From Lysobacterales bacterium (GTDB lineage: Bacteria > Pseudomonadota > Gammaproteobacteria > Xanthomonadales > SZUA-5), in assembly GCA_019187485.1 (NCBI GenBank), contig JABAQR010000031.1:98379-162378 (forward strand): a DNA stretch of 64,000 bases, written 5' to 3'. Position numbers and translations under genes: made by a program. Positions 26,773-35,938 of this stretch are shown one piece after another. Positions within the stretch are counted from its first letter, which is position 1. The number at the start of each line of letters is the position of its first letter. A model generated the notes under the pieces. That model saw only the letters and a list, made by a program, of their open reading frames with translations. It searched no databases and was not told the DNA's origin.

Positions 26773-27129
26773 ATGGTCCAGGCGTGGAACGACTCGGTGC
26801 CGATCTATCGCCAACTGCGCGACCGCGTGGTGGCGATGATCCTCGACGGCGAACTCCCGGAGGGCGAGGCGGTGCCGTCGGTGCGCCAGGTCGCGGTGGA
26901 CTACCAGATCAACCCGCTGACGGTTTCCAAGGCCTACCAGGACCTGGTCGATGAAGACCTGCTGGAGAAGCGCCGCGGACTCGGCCTGTTCGTCCGCGAG
27001 GGCGCGCGCACACGCCTGCTCGAGATCGAGCGCAGGCGCTTCCTGCGCGAGGAATGGCCATTGCTCAGGGCACGCCTGGCCCGACTCGACCTCGACATCG
27101 GCAAGTTGTTGAACATGGGGGATGCATGA
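26773..27129 (+). CDS. GntR-family regulator, YtrA subfamily
   Basis: 118 residues. Winged helix at about 1-75 (VPIYRQLRDRVVAMILDGELPEGEAVPSVRQVA, then NPLTVSKAYQDLVDEDLLEKRRGLGLFV) and a short helical C-terminal dimerisation tail. This small architecture is YtrA type, which usually controls adjacent ABC genes. The ATG at 26773 is chosen; a GTG six bases upstream is too close to the GGAG site. It overlaps the ATPase gene by 4 bases. The probable operator is the palindrome at 26368-26393. Confidence 0.92.
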   Translation: MVQAWNDSVPIYRQLRDRVVAMILDGELPEGEAVPSVRQVAVDYQINPLTVSKAYQDLVDEDLLEKRRGLGLFVREGARTRLLEIERRRFLREEWPLLRARLARLDLDIGKLLNMGDA

Positions 27130-27983
27130 ACGCGGTGATCGAATCCACCGGCCTTTCCAAACGTTACAAGGACAAGCAGGCGCTCGACCGCTGCGACTTC
27201 CGTGTCGAAGCCGGCCGGATCGTCGGCCTGATCGGCCCGAACGGCGCCGGCAAGACCACCGCGCTGAAGGCGATTCTCGGGCTGACCCACTACGAGGGCC
27301 GGCTGTCGGTGCTCGGCTACGACCCTTTCAGCCAGCGCCACCAGTTGATGCAGGAAGTCTGCTTCATCGCCGACGTCGCGATCCTGCCACGCTGGATCCG
27401 CGTGTCCGAGGCGATCCGTTACGTCGAGGGCGTGCATCCGCGCTTCGACCGCGCCAAGTGCGAGCGCTTCCTGGCCGCCACCCAGATCAAGCAGACCAGC
27501 CGCGTGCGCGAGCTGTCCAAGGGCATGATCGCGCAGTTGCACCTGGCGCTGGTGATGGCGATCGACGCGCGCTTGCTGGTGCTCGACGAGCCCACGCTCG
27601 GCCTCGACATCCTCTATCGGCGGCGCTTCTACGAGCAGTTGCTGAACGACTACTTCGACGAGTCGCGCACCATCCTCGTGACCACCCACCAGGTGGAGGA
27701 GATCGAGCACATTCTGACCGATCTGCTGTTCATCAAGGACGGCCGGATCGCGTTGTCGGCGACCATGGACGAGGTCGCCGAGCGCTACATCCAGGTGCTG
27801 GTGGGCGCCGACAAGGCAGACGCTGCGCGCGCGCAACGGCCGATCGCCGAACGCAAGATGCTCGGCAAGAGCGCCTTCCTGTTCGACGGCCTGCCGCGCG
27901 AACGCGCGCAGGAGTTCGGCGAGGTGCACCAGGTGGGCGTGGCCGATTTGTTCGTCGCGGTGATGGGTGGAGGTGTGCAGTGA
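27126..27983 (+). CDS. ABC transporter ATP-binding protein (YtrB-like)
   Basis: 285 residues. Walker A GPNGAGKTT near residues 38-46, signature-like LSKGMIAQLHLA, Walker B LLVLDEPTLGLD, and switch His in VTTHQVEEIEH. The signature lacks the canonical LSGGQ (here LSKGM), common in ABC-2 drug/lipid exporters. The start at 27126 overlaps the GntR stop by 4 bases; earlier starts are in the regulator's coding region. The C-terminal about 65 residues extend past the ATPase fold. Works with the downstream permease; cargo unknown. Confidence 0.94.
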   Translation: MNAVIESTGLSKRYKDKQALDRCDFRVEAGRIVGLIGPNGAGKTTALKAILGLTHYEGRLSVLGYDPFSQRHQLMQEVCFIADVAILPRWIRVSEAIRYVEGVHPRFDRAKCERFLAATQIKQTSRVRELSKGMIAQLHLALVMAIDARLLVLDEPTLGLDILYRRRFYEQLLNDYFDESRTILVTTHQVEEIEHILTDLLFIKDGRIALSATMDEVAERYIQVLVGADKADAARAQRPIAERKMLGKSAFLFDGLPRERAQEFGEVHQVGVADLFVAVMGGGVQ

Positions 27984-28954
27984 GCAATGTCGCAAGAACC
28001 TTCAGCACCCTGATCCAGCGCGAGATCTGGGAACACCGCAGCGGCTTCATCTGGACGCCGCTGGTGATCGGCGGCGTGTTGCTGGTCTTCCTCGTGCTCG
28101 GCGCCGGCAGCGCCTTCTTCTGGCAGCTCAAGATCGAGGGCGCCGATGCCGTGGCCGAGGGCGCGCTCAAGCTTGCGGAGACCCAGGTGCCGGCGGACAA
28201 GCTGCGCCTCGGCGTCGATGCCTTCCTGTGGTCGACCGCGCTGATGTGGCAGTCGGTGCTGTTCATCGTGCTGTTCTTCTACTGCATCGGCAGCCTGTAC
28301 GACGACCGCCGCGACCGTTCGGTGCTGTTCTGGAAGTCGATGCCGGTTTCCGACCTTGAAACCGTCGCCAGCAAGGTGGTGTCCGCCTGCTTCGTCGCGC
28401 CGCTGTTCATGATCGCGGCGATGGCGATCGGCCAGATCGTGCTGCTGCTGGCCGGCGGACTGATCGTCATCGCGCACGGCGGCAGCGCCTGGAAGCTGGT
28501 GTGGGCACACACCAATCCCTTCCCGGTGTGGAGCCAGTTCATCGCCGTGCAGGGGGTGCAAGCGCTGTACCTGCTGCCGCTGTACGGCTGGCTGATGCTG
28601 GCCAGTGCCTTCGCCCGCGGCAAGCCTTTCCTGTGGGCGGTGCTGCCGCCGGTGGTGTTCGCGATCATGGAATCCTTCATGGCCTTCACCACCAAGATGA
28701 CCTTCAGCAAGGTGATCTGGGAGTTCATCCTGAGTCGCTTCGCCGCCGGCGTCGCGCCGATCACCTTCCAGGCGAACTTCGACGACGATTCATCGATGCA
28801 GGCCGGATTCGCGGGCACCCGCTTCGCCGCGAACTTCTCCGACGTGCTCGGTCGCCTGGGCACCGCCGACCTGTGGATCGGCGTCGGCATCGGCCTGGCC
28901 TTCCTCGCCGGCGCGGTGTGGCTGCGACGTTATCGCGATGAATCGACCAGCTGA
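27980..28954 (+). CDS. ABC-2 type permease
   Basis: 324 residues, start GTG at 27980 overlapping the ATPase stop by 4 bases. About six hydrophobic segments, with the first near residues 20-45 (PLVIGGVLLVFLVLGAG) and the last at the C-terminus before YRDESTS. A large external loop follows the first segment. FFYCIGSLYDDRRDRSVLFWKSMPVSDLETVASK is typical of ABC-2 permeases related to lantibiotic or cell-envelope stress exporters. It completes the operon: small exported protein, GntR regulator, ATPase, permease. Confidence 0.9.
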   Translation: MSNVARTFSTLIQREIWEHRSGFIWTPLVIGGVLLVFLVLGAGSAFFWQLKIEGADAVAEGALKLAETQVPADKLRLGVDAFLWSTALMWQSVLFIVLFFYCIGSLYDDRRDRSVLFWKSMPVSDLETVASKVVSACFVAPLFMIAAMAIGQIVLLLAGGLIVIAHGGSAWKLVWAHTNPFPVWSQFIAVQGVQALYLLPLYGWLMLASAFARGKPFLWAVLPPVVFAIMESFMAFTTKMTFSKVIWEFILSRFAAGVAPITFQANFDDDSSMQAGFAGTRFAANFSDVLGRLGTADLWIGVGIGLAFLAGAVWLRRYRDESTS

Positions 28955-29021
28955 GGGAGTGCGCGATGCACGAACCCGTCCCGACGGACATGGCCGCCTG
29001 TACGGAACCGGATTTTCGGGA

Positions 29022-29051
29022 TTGCCAAATCCAGAGCCGCACCACTATAGT
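29022..29051 (+). promoter_or_regulatory. Sigma-70 promoter of tRNA-Pro
   Basis: TTGCCA (29022-29027) and TATAGT (29046-29051) with an 18-base spacer. Predicted start is about 8-9 bases before the tRNA. Confidence 0.7.
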
Positions 29052-29066
29052 GCGCGGCTCTCCCAT

Positions 29067-29143
<77 letters not shown>

Positions 29144-29146
29144 ATG

Positions 29147-29193
29147 AGTGCTTGAAATTCAAGCACTTTGGACGCCCCGCCAGTCGGGGCGTC
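29147..29193 (+). terminator. Two hairpins after tRNA-Pro
   Basis: AGTGCTTGAA/TTCAAGCACT (29147-29167) followed by TTT, then GACGCCCCG/CGGGGCGTC (29171-29193) followed by GTTGTG. The second stem is stronger. Together they probably end the tRNA transcript. Confidence 0.65.
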
Positions 29194-29436
29194 GTTGTGT
29201 CCGGAGTCCGTCGTTGCCGGGCAGGTGCGGGCGGTTGGAGCCATCCCACCACCATCGCGTGCCACTCGCGGTTTCACCGAACTGCGAGCACGACGAGTCG
29301 CAGGGTGTAGCGACCTTTTGCAACGCGCCGGGTGGCTTCGCAATGGTGCCCGATGCGCTGGCCCGGAGGCTCCCGCCGTGCCGCGCGCCGATCGAAAGCC
29401 TTGCACCACAGGAACTACCCGATGGCTCGATCGCGG
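29194..29436. other. Gap with no gene seen
   Basis: No reading frame here looks coding; apparent open frames are by-products of the high GC. No RNA fold or repeat was recognised. Confidence 0.4.
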
Positions 29437-29811
29437 TCACCTGGCGTCCGCCAGAAGCAGGAAGGGCACCGCGATCGTCAGCGCGATCAGCAGCAGGGCC
29501 GCGGACAGCTTCAGCAGCATGCTCCGAGGATCGGCGCGCAGCTCGCTGATGAAGGTCGGCGCGAGGTTCGCGCGTACCGCCGCCGCGCGCTCGGCACGCA
29601 CCCGCTCGCAGCGCCGACGCTGATAGTCGTCGAGCAACGCCTTGACCTCGGCCGCCCGCTCGAGGTCGCGCAACCAGATGCCACCGGCCGAAATCCCCCA
29701 GAAACCCGACTGGGTTTCGTACCAGTCGAGCGCGTGCGCATCCAGCAGCGCGCGGATCTCCTCTGCCTCGTCGTCCTCGGCCAGTCGCAGGTTCAGCAGC
29801 AGCTTCGGCAT
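29437..29811 (-). CDS. DUF6164 family protein with C-terminal membrane anchor
   Basis: 124 residues. The N-terminus MPKLLLNLRLAEDDEAEEIRALLDAHALDWYET and GFWGISAGGIWLRD are recognisable DUF6164 features. An Arg-rich helix follows (about 60-95), and residues about 102-120 (LLKLSAALLLIALTIAVPFLLL) form one transmembrane helix. The ATG at 29811 shares its A with the hslR stop (TGATG), so translation is coupled. Function is unknown. This pairing with hslR seems usual in the order. Confidence 0.85.
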   Translation of the reverse strand: MPKLLLNLRLAEDDEAEEIRALLDAHALDWYETQSGFWGISAGGIWLRDLERAAEVKALLDDYQRRRCERVRAERAAAVRANLAPTFISELRADPRSMLLKLSAALLLIALTIAVPFLLLADAR

Positions 29812-30224
29812 CAGTCGGCATCGCCGGGGAAGTCGCGACGATGTGCACGCTCGAAGGCGACGATGTCGCGCCGGTCGCGCTTGCTCGGTCGTCCCTCCGG
29901 TGGCTGGTAGGCCAACCGCGACAGTCGCTGCGCCTCGCGCTCGCGTTCGCGGCGGGCGATGCTCTCCGAGGTTTCCTGGTACAGAGAGGCGGCGACCGCG
30001 GCAGACCCGCGCTGATCCGAGAGCGCCATCACCACGACTTCCAGTCGCTCGTTGCCGCGGCTGATCATCACCCTGTCTCCGGGATGCAGCGCCTTCGCGG
30101 GTTTGCAGCGTGCGCCGTTGACTTCGATCTTGCCGCCGTCGATGGCCTGCTTGGCGAGCGAGCGCGTCTTGTAGAAACGCGCCGCCCACAGCCATTGGTC
30201 GGCGCGCACCGAGGCTGCGTTCAC
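29811..30224 (-). CDS. hslR: Heat-shock protein Hsp15 (S4-domain ribosome rescue factor)
   Basis: 137 residues (E. coli 133). Hsp15 binds 50S subunits carrying stalled peptidyl-tRNA and helps recycle them. The S4 RNA-binding domain is at about 5-70: RADQWLWAARFYKTRSLAKQAIDGGKIEVNG. The tail is basic with Arg/Glu repeats (RREREREAQRL). Start is GTG at 30224, as no ATG fits the conserved N-terminus; the ribosome site is weak. It begins 12 bases past the htpG stop, placing two heat-shock genes together. Confidence 0.94.
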   Translation of the reverse strand: MNAASVRADQWLWAARFYKTRSLAKQAIDGGKIEVNGARCKPAKALHPGDRVMISRGNERLEVVVMALSDQRGSAAVAASLYQETSESIARREREREAQRLSRLAYQPPEGRPSKRDRRDIVAFERAHRRDFPGDAD

Positions 30225-30236
30225 CCGGGCAATCCG

Positions 30237-32111
30237 TCAGGACGCGAACAGCAAGCCGTTCAGCCGCCGCACGAAACCGCTCGGATCTTCCAGCTGACCG
30301 CCCTCGCTGAGCACCGCCTGTTCGTGCACCAACTGCGCCCATTCGGCGAAGCGGGCCTCGTCGCCTTCGGCGGCAAGGCGCATTACCACCGGATGCGCCG
30401 GATTCAGTTCCAGCGTCGGCGCCCCGCCAGCCACCGCCTGCCCGGCTTGCTTCAGCAGGCGCTGCGTGTGCAGCGAGAGCTCGTGCTGATCGACCACCAG
30501 CACCGCCGCCGAGTCGCGCAGGCGCGCGCTGCCGCGCACCGCCTTGACCTTGTCGCCCAGCACCGCCTTGACGCGCTCGGCGAGGCCTTCGGGCAATTCC
30601 GCGGTCGGTGGCGGCGCCACGCCTTCGGCATCCGGGATGCTGGAGAGGTCGACATCACCCTTGGCCACCGAAACGAAGGGCTTGCCCTCGAACTCGCGCA
30701 GGTAGGACAAGGCCCACTCGTCGATGCGGTCCGCAGCCAGGATCACTTCCACGCCCTTGCCGCGGAAGGCCTCCAGGTGCGGCGAGTGGCGCGCACCGAG
30801 GTGGGTTTCGGCGGTGATGTAGTAGATCGCCGTCTGGTTTGGGCGCAGGCGGCCGAGGTAGTCCTGCAGCGAGACCGTCTGCGCGGCGCCCTCGCTGGCG
30901 GTGGAGGCAAAGCGCAGCAGCCTGGCGATGCGCTCGCGGTTGCCGTAGTCCTCGGTGAGGCCTTCCTTGAGGACCTGTCCGAACTCGCGCCAGAAATCCG
31001 CGAATTTCTCCGGCTGCTCGGCGGCCAGCTTGTCGAGCAGGTCGAGGGTGCGCTTGACCACCGCCGAGCGGATCTGCTGGGTCAGCTTGTTGTCCTGCAG
31101 CAGTTCGCGCGAGACGTTCAGCGGCAAGTCGTCGGAATCGACCACGCCGCGCACGAAGCGCAGGTAGGCCGGCAGCAGGTGCTCGGCGGCGTCCATGATG
31201 AAGACGCGCTTCACATAGAGCTTGAGGCCCTGGCGCTCGTCGCGCTGGCCGCCGAACAGGTCGAAGGGTGCCTTGGCCGGGATGTACAGCAGGCTGGTGT
31301 AGCTCTGGCCGCCCTCCACCTTGTTGTGGCTCCACGCCAGCGCCTCGCCGTCGCTGTGCGCGAGATGCTTGAAGAAGCCCTGGTAGTCCTCATCCTTGAG
31401 TTCGGTTTTCGGGCGCGTCCACAGCGCGGCCGCCTGATTGACCGTCTCCCACTTCGGCTCGCTGCCTTCCTCGGCCTCCGCACGCATGCGGATCGGGAAG
31501 GCGATGTGTTCGGAATACTTGTGCACCAGCGAGCGCAGGCGCCAGGAGGCGGCGAACTCGCCCTCACCCTCCTTCAGGTACAACACGATTTCGCTGCCGC
31601 GGGCGGTGCGCTCGATGGTCTCGACGCTGTACTCGCCCTTGCCGTCGGAGGTCCACAGGACGCCGTCGGCGGCCTCGGCGCCGGCGCGGCGGGTGCGCAG
31701 CTCGACCCGGTCGGCGACGATGAAGGCCGAGTAGAAACCGACCCCGAACTGGCCGATCAACTGGGCGTCCTTGCGCGCATCACCGGACAGGCTTTCGAGA
31801 AAGCGGCGGGTGCCCGAGCGTGCGATCGTGCCGATGTTCTCGACCACCTCCTCGAGCGTCATGCCGATGCCGTTGTCGCGGATCGTCAAGGTACGCGCCT
31901 GCTCGTCGTACTCGAGCTCGATGCGCAGTTCCGCATCCCCGGCCATCAGCTCGGGGGCGCGGATCGCCTCGAAGCGCAGCTTGTCGAGCGCATCGGAGGC
32001 GTTCGACACCAGCTCGCGCAGGAAGATCTCCTTGTTCGAGTACAGCGAGTGGATGACGAGGTTCAGGACCTGCTGGACTTCGGCCTGAAAGGCGCGGGTT
32101 TCGGTGCTCAT
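30237..32111 (-). CDS. htpG: Molecular chaperone HtpG (Hsp90)
   Basis: 624 residues, the same length as E. coli HtpG. ATP-dependent dimeric chaperone. The N-terminal ATPase domain has [20 protein letters not shown] and [15 protein letters not shown]; the middle domain has the conserved Arg of NVSRELLQ; the C-terminal dimerisation domain follows. The start at 32111 has AGGA upstream and begins [14 protein letters not shown] as usual. hslR and DUF6164 follow in the same operon. No sigma-32 promoter could be firmly placed in the short gap before the zinc-ribbon gene. Confidence 0.98.
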
Positions 32112-32179
32112 GGCGATCCTGGGCGTTGAGGGGCTGGGCGCCAAATGGGGCCGACGCGGGCGGTTTCAATCCGCTGGCA

Positions 32180-32467
32180 TCAGGCCAGCGGATAGCGCAC
32201 ACCACCCAGCAAGGCCGCGGGCGGCGTGGACGCAGTATCCAGTTCCAGCCCGGCCACGCGCGCCAGGCTCAACGCCTCGAAATGCAGCGAGCCGGCCCAG
32301 TAGGTGTAGCCGATCTCGATGCGTCCCTTGCCGACCCGGCACTCGAAAGCCTGTCCACACAAGGGGCACTGCCCGCCCACCAGTCCTGATCCACGCTGGA
32401 AACCACTACAGCCGGCGAGCAGGGCGGCGGCGCTGAAGCAGCCGTGGCAGGCAGGGCATTCGATCAT
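32180..32467 (-). CDS. Small zinc-ribbon protein
   Basis: 95 residues, not recognised. Two Cys pairs, CPAC (4-7, with a further Cys at 10) and CPLC (near 34-37), look like a zinc ribbon or knuckle. The remainder ends with hydrophobic, non-membrane sequence. It lies 68 bases upstream of htpG on the same strand and may share its transcript. A role in protein quality control would be guesswork. The absence of a clear ribosome site makes the start uncertain. Confidence 0.55.
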   Translation of the reverse strand: MIECPACHGCFSAAALLAGCSGFQRGSGLVGGQCPLCGQAFECRVGKGRIEIGYTYWAGSLHFEALSLARVAGLELDTASTPPAALLGGVRYPLA

Positions 32468-32615
32468 CGGACAGCCCTCGACCGTGTGGCTCGCTCACGG
32501 AGCAAGGCGATCACCGGGGCCACGGCAGGAGCAAGGCACAGAACCTTGCCGTTCGTCGGCCCCGCGCGCGACGCGCTTTGGCACAATAGCGGCCCTTTCG
32601 CCACCGTGCGCCCCG

Positions 32616-34043
32616 ATGTCCCTGCGCGCCTGTTGCCTGCTGCTCTGCCTGCTGCTGCCTGGTCTCGCGTGCGCTGCCGATGTGCAGCGCACCTGGCGCG
32701 CGGTGCTGTTCGACGGTCGCAAGGTCGGGCACGCGCTGAGCGAACGCGAAGTCCTCGCGGACGGAGCAGTGCGCATTGCCGAAATCATGGACCTGCAGAT
32801 CCAGCGCGAAGGCGTGTCGATCGCGATGCGCTCGCTGGAGCAAACCGTGGAGAGCGCCGATGGCGAACCGCTCTCCTTCCGTGCCGAAATCCGCACCGCC
32901 GGGCAGACCCTGCGCTACCTCGGCGAGCGCCGCAAGGGCCGCCGCTTCGAGGTGCGCATCGAGGGCGTCGGCGACGCCCGCAAGCAAACCCTGCAATTGC
33001 CTGCCCGCGCGCTCTTCTTCGAAGGCCAGCGACGCGCGCTGCTGGCCGGCGTACGCGGTGAAAGCAGGCTGATCGCGATCGACGCCTTCGTGCCCAGCCA
33101 ACTCGCGGTGGTGCCGCTGGAAACCAGCTTCAAGGGTCGTCGTCGGGTCGAACTGATGCAGGACGAGGCCGAACTGATCGAGATCGAACAACTGGTGCGT
33201 TACCCGGATGGGCCGATGCAGGTGCACGCCTTCGTCGACGAAACCTTCGATGCGCGCCGGATCCGCATGGATCTGGCGGGCATGCAGGTCGAACTGCTGG
33301 CCTGCGACGAGGCCTGTGCACGCGGACCGAACCAGGCGCTGGACTTCCTCGACCGCCTGGTGATCGACTCCCCGCGCGCGCTGTCGCCCGAGGAATTGCG
33401 CGCCCCGCTGCGTTTGGTGATCCGGATCGATGACACTGATGCGCGACCCGCCGAAACCGGTCATCAGAATATCCGCAGCACCTCCGACGGCTATGAACTG
33501 ACGATCGATCCGCGGCGTGCGCGCGCGGACGCCGCGGTACCGTCGCTCTACCGCGAAGCCTCGGCCTGGGTGCAGTCCGACAGCGTGCTGCTGCGCGATC
33601 TCGCACACCGCGCCACCGAGGGCGCACAGGACGACCGTGAGCGCATGCAACGGGCGGAAGCCTTCGTGCGCAGCTATGTGTTCGGCAAGAATCTCTCGGT
33701 CGGCTATGCCTCCGCACTCGAGGTGGCGACCACACGCCAGGGCGATTGCACCGAGCACGCGCTGCTATTGGCGGCGATTGCGCGCGCCTCGGGCATCCCG
33801 GCGCGGGTCGCCACCGGCCTCGCTTACGTACCGCGCTTCGGCGAGCGCGAGCATGTGTTCGTGCCGCACGCATGGACCGAGGCGCACGTCGACGGACGCT
33901 GGCAGGGTTACGACGCCGCGCTGTCGGGCTTCGATGCCGGCCACATCGCGCTCGCGGTCGGCGACGGCGATCCGGTGCGTTACTTCGCCGGCGTCGCCTT
34001 GCTCGGGCGCCTGCAGGTGCTCGCGGTGGAGGCCGCCCCCTGA
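32616..34043 (+). CDS. Exported transglutaminase-like cysteine protein
   Basis: 475 residues. Signal peptide at about 1-20 (LLLCLLLPGLACA). The C-terminal third is a transglutaminase-like papain fold with a complete triad: Cys378 (TRQGDCTEHALLLAA), His418 (VPHAWTEA) and Asp433 (GYDAALSG). The N-terminal region (about 25-300) is beta-rich and unassigned. Such periplasmic proteins can act as peptidases or amidases. The ATG at 32616 was chosen for the signal peptide. It opens a three-gene run with a propeller protein and a VanY-like peptidase, each overlapping the next, which hints at cell-wall work. Confidence 0.88.
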   Translation: MSLRACCLLLCLLLPGLACAADVQRTWRAVLFDGRKVGHALSEREVLADGAVRIAEIMDLQIQREGVSIAMRSLEQTVESADGEPLSFRAEIRTAGQTLRYLGERRKGRRFEVRIEGVGDARKQTLQLPARALFFEGQRRALLAGVRGESRLIAIDAFVPSQLAVVPLETSFKGRRRVELMQDEAELIEIEQLVRYPDGPMQVHAFVDETFDARRIRMDLAGMQVELLACDEACARGPNQALDFLDRLVIDSPRALSPEELRAPLRLVIRIDDTDARPAETGHQNIRSTSDGYELTIDPRRARADAAVPSLYREASAWVQSDSVLLRDLAHRATEGAQDDRERMQRAEAFVRSYVFGKNLSVGYASALEVATTRQGDCTEHALLLAAIARASGIPARVATGLAYVPRFGEREHVFVPHAWTEAHVDGRWQGYDAALSGFDAGHIALAVGDGDPVRYFAGVALLGRLQVLAVEAAP

Positions 34044-34993
34044 TGTCGACGCGCGCTCTCGCGATCTTGCTGACTGCCTGGGCAGGCCTCGCTGCGGCGG
34101 TGCCGCCGCGGCCAGTGGGTCGCCCCTCGATCGCCGGCATCGTCACCGATCCGGCACTCGGCGAACTCAGCGGACTTGCGGCATCGCAGCGCGCGCGCGA
34201 CCGCTATTGGGCGATCAACGACGGCGGCAACGACAACCACCTGCTGCTGATCGACGGGCGCGGCCGCGTGCTCCGATCCTTCGCACTCGATGGCGTCGCC
34301 AACGTCGATTGGGAAGATCTCGCCAGCTTTCGCTGGCGCGGCAAAGCCTGGCTGCTGGTGGCCGACACCGGCGACAACAGCGGGGCGCGTCCTCATGTCT
34401 CGCTGTGGCTGGTCGAGGAGCCGATGCACGATGCCGCCAGTGCGCGCGCGACCGGCGCGCGCGAGCTGCGCCTGCGCTATCCGGACGCCGCGCACGACGT
34501 CGAGGCCATGACGGTCGATGCCGAAGCCGGCCATGTCTACCTGTTGAGCAAACGCACCGTGCCGCCGGTGCTGTACCGGTTGCGGCTGGAAGACGTTGGC
34601 GACAGCGGGGTCGTGACGGTCGAGCGCGTCGCCGGACTCGATGGCATTCCGCAACCGACGGCCCGCGACATCGCCCGCGACGGTGCGCTGAGCCGTTTTC
34701 GCTCGCAGACCACGGCGATGGCGCTGGATTGCAGCCGCCGCGGGCTGCTGGTGCTCACCTACGCCGCGATCTACCGTTTCCAGCGCCGATCCGGGCAAAG
34801 CTGGGAGCAGGCCCTGCCCGGCCAAACGCCCGCGCGCTCGGCGCTCTCGCTGCTCCCGCAGGCCGAGGCGATGGCTTTCGACACCGAGTGCCGGACCCTT
34901 CATGTGGGCAGCGAAAAAGCACCGGTGCCTCTGCTGCGCTTCCGCTACCGCGCACTGCCACCGGACGTCATCGGTCCCGATGCAGAGGATTGA
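34043..34993 (+). CDS. Secreted beta-propeller-like protein
   Basis: 316 residues, start ATG sharing its A with the stop of the transglutaminase-like gene. Signal peptide at about 1-19. The mature protein has repeated beta-propeller-like blades (LSGLAASQRARDRYWAINDGG, DWEDLASFRW, LLVADTGDN, AHDVEAMTVDAEAGHVYLLSK). It resembles proteins with SdiA-regulated or esterase-like phytase-type propellers, without a diagnostic catalytic set. Its stop lies inside the next gene. Function unknown. Confidence 0.8.
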   Translation: MSTRALAILLTAWAGLAAAVPPRPVGRPSIAGIVTDPALGELSGLAASQRARDRYWAINDGGNDNHLLLIDGRGRVLRSFALDGVANVDWEDLASFRWRGKAWLLVADTGDNSGARPHVSLWLVEEPMHDAASARATGARELRLRYPDAAHDVEAMTVDAEAGHVYLLSKRTVPPVLYRLRLEDVGDSGVVTVERVAGLDGIPQPTARDIARDGALSRFRSQTTAMALDCSRRGLLVLTYAAIYRFQRRSGQSWEQALPGQTPARSALSLLPQAEAMAFDTECRTLHVGSEKAPVPLLRFRYRALPPDVIGPDAED

Positions 34994-35720
34994 GACTGCG
35001 GCAGATTGGCCGCGCGCGCTGCTGGTCGGCTTGCGGAGTGGTCGCATGCGCCTGGCCCAGATGCGCATCCCCTTGCGCGGCGCGCCCCTGGCGCGTATCC
35101 GTCGCACACTGGCAAGGCTCGACCAGGCTCGCCGGCTCGCCGTGATCGCAGCGCTGCGGGGTGATCTGGCCAGTGTGGCGGCGGATTGGCCGCCGGATCC
35201 GCTCGCGCAGGTCTGGGCCGCGTGCATCGCCAGCCGCAACCTGCCACTGCACCCCGAAGCCGTACTGCTGGCGAGCGTCGGCCGCGACCGCTACGGCCGC
35301 AGCCACTGGTTGCAGCCGGCCGCCGCAGGCGCGCTCGCGCGCCTGCGCACGGTCGCGATGGCGGACGGAATCGCGCTCGAAGTGGTTTCCAGTTTCCGCA
35401 GCGTGCACGACCAGAGGCGCATCCTCGCGCGCAAGCTGACCGCCGGCCAGACGCTCGCCGACATCCTGCGCGTCAATGCACCGCCCGGCTGCAGCGAGCA
35501 CCACAGCGGCTGCGCGGTCGATCTGGCGGTGCCCGGCCAGGCACCTCTGACCGAGGACTTCGCAGCCACACCCGCCTGCGCCTGGCTCCGCCGCCACGCG
35601 GATCGCTTCGGCTTCCACATGAGCTACCCGCCGGACAACCCCTGGGGATTCATGCACGAGCCCTGGCACTGGTGTTTCCGTGATCGATCCGTGCGCATGC
35701 CAGTGGCGCGGCCAGAATGA
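34980..35720 (+). CDS. VanY-type D-alanyl-D-alanine carboxypeptidase
   Basis: 246 residues. The peptidase M15B zinc motif is seen as SEHHSGCAVDLAVP (His and Asp ligands), with EPWHW supplying the second His, and VSSFRSVHDQRRILARKL is family-typical. The first about 90 residues are an Arg/Ala-rich helical extension without an obvious signal peptide, so location is unclear. The start overlaps the propeller gene by 14 bases. With the upstream transglutaminase-like protein it suggests a peptidoglycan or peptide-trimming unit; that is inference. Confidence 0.87.
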   Translation: MQRIETAADWPRALLVGLRSGRMRLAQMRIPLRGAPLARIRRTLARLDQARRLAVIAALRGDLASVAADWPPDPLAQVWAACIASRNLPLHPEAVLLASVGRDRYGRSHWLQPAAAGALARLRTVAMADGIALEVVSSFRSVHDQRRILARKLTAGQTLADILRVNAPPGCSEHHSGCAVDLAVPGQAPLTEDFAATPACAWLRRHADRFGFHMSYPPDNPWGFMHEPWHWCFRDRSVRMPVARPE

Positions 35721-35926
35721 AGGCATGGGACCTCCGAGTTCGTTGTGCCAGCGGCGGAGGTGGCTGAACACCCGCAACGCGCACGGTTCGGGCCGGAGGC
35801 CGTCGCTTCATGATCCGACCGCTGGCGCAGCGGAGCTCTGGTTGTACCGGCGCAAACGGTGGGCTCCCGACACGACAGGGATGATGCCGGGCAGGCGGCG
35901 CCGCCGTGCGTGAAGCTCCCGGCGCC

Positions 35927-35932
35927 TATCAT
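35927..35932 (+). promoter_or_regulatory. -10 element, possible leaderless start
   Basis: TATCAT ends 7 bases before the A of the ATG at 35939, the same geometry as ispB. No ribosome site separates them. Confidence 0.4.
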
Positions 35933-35938
35933 CGGCGG

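Noticed and set aside
29194..29436. Possible tRNA-like remnant after tRNA-Pro
   Set aside because: No cloverleaf can be drawn.
32582..32597. Possible second sigma-54 site (TTGGCAC with GG-N10-GC) before the transglutaminase-like gene
   Set aside because: The -12 half is poor (CGGCC instead of TTGCW) and CACAAT reads equally well as a sigma-70 -10; not enough to call.
35680..35913. 77-codon open frame after the VanY-like gene
   Set aside because: No ribosome site, Arg-rich composition, no conserved pattern.
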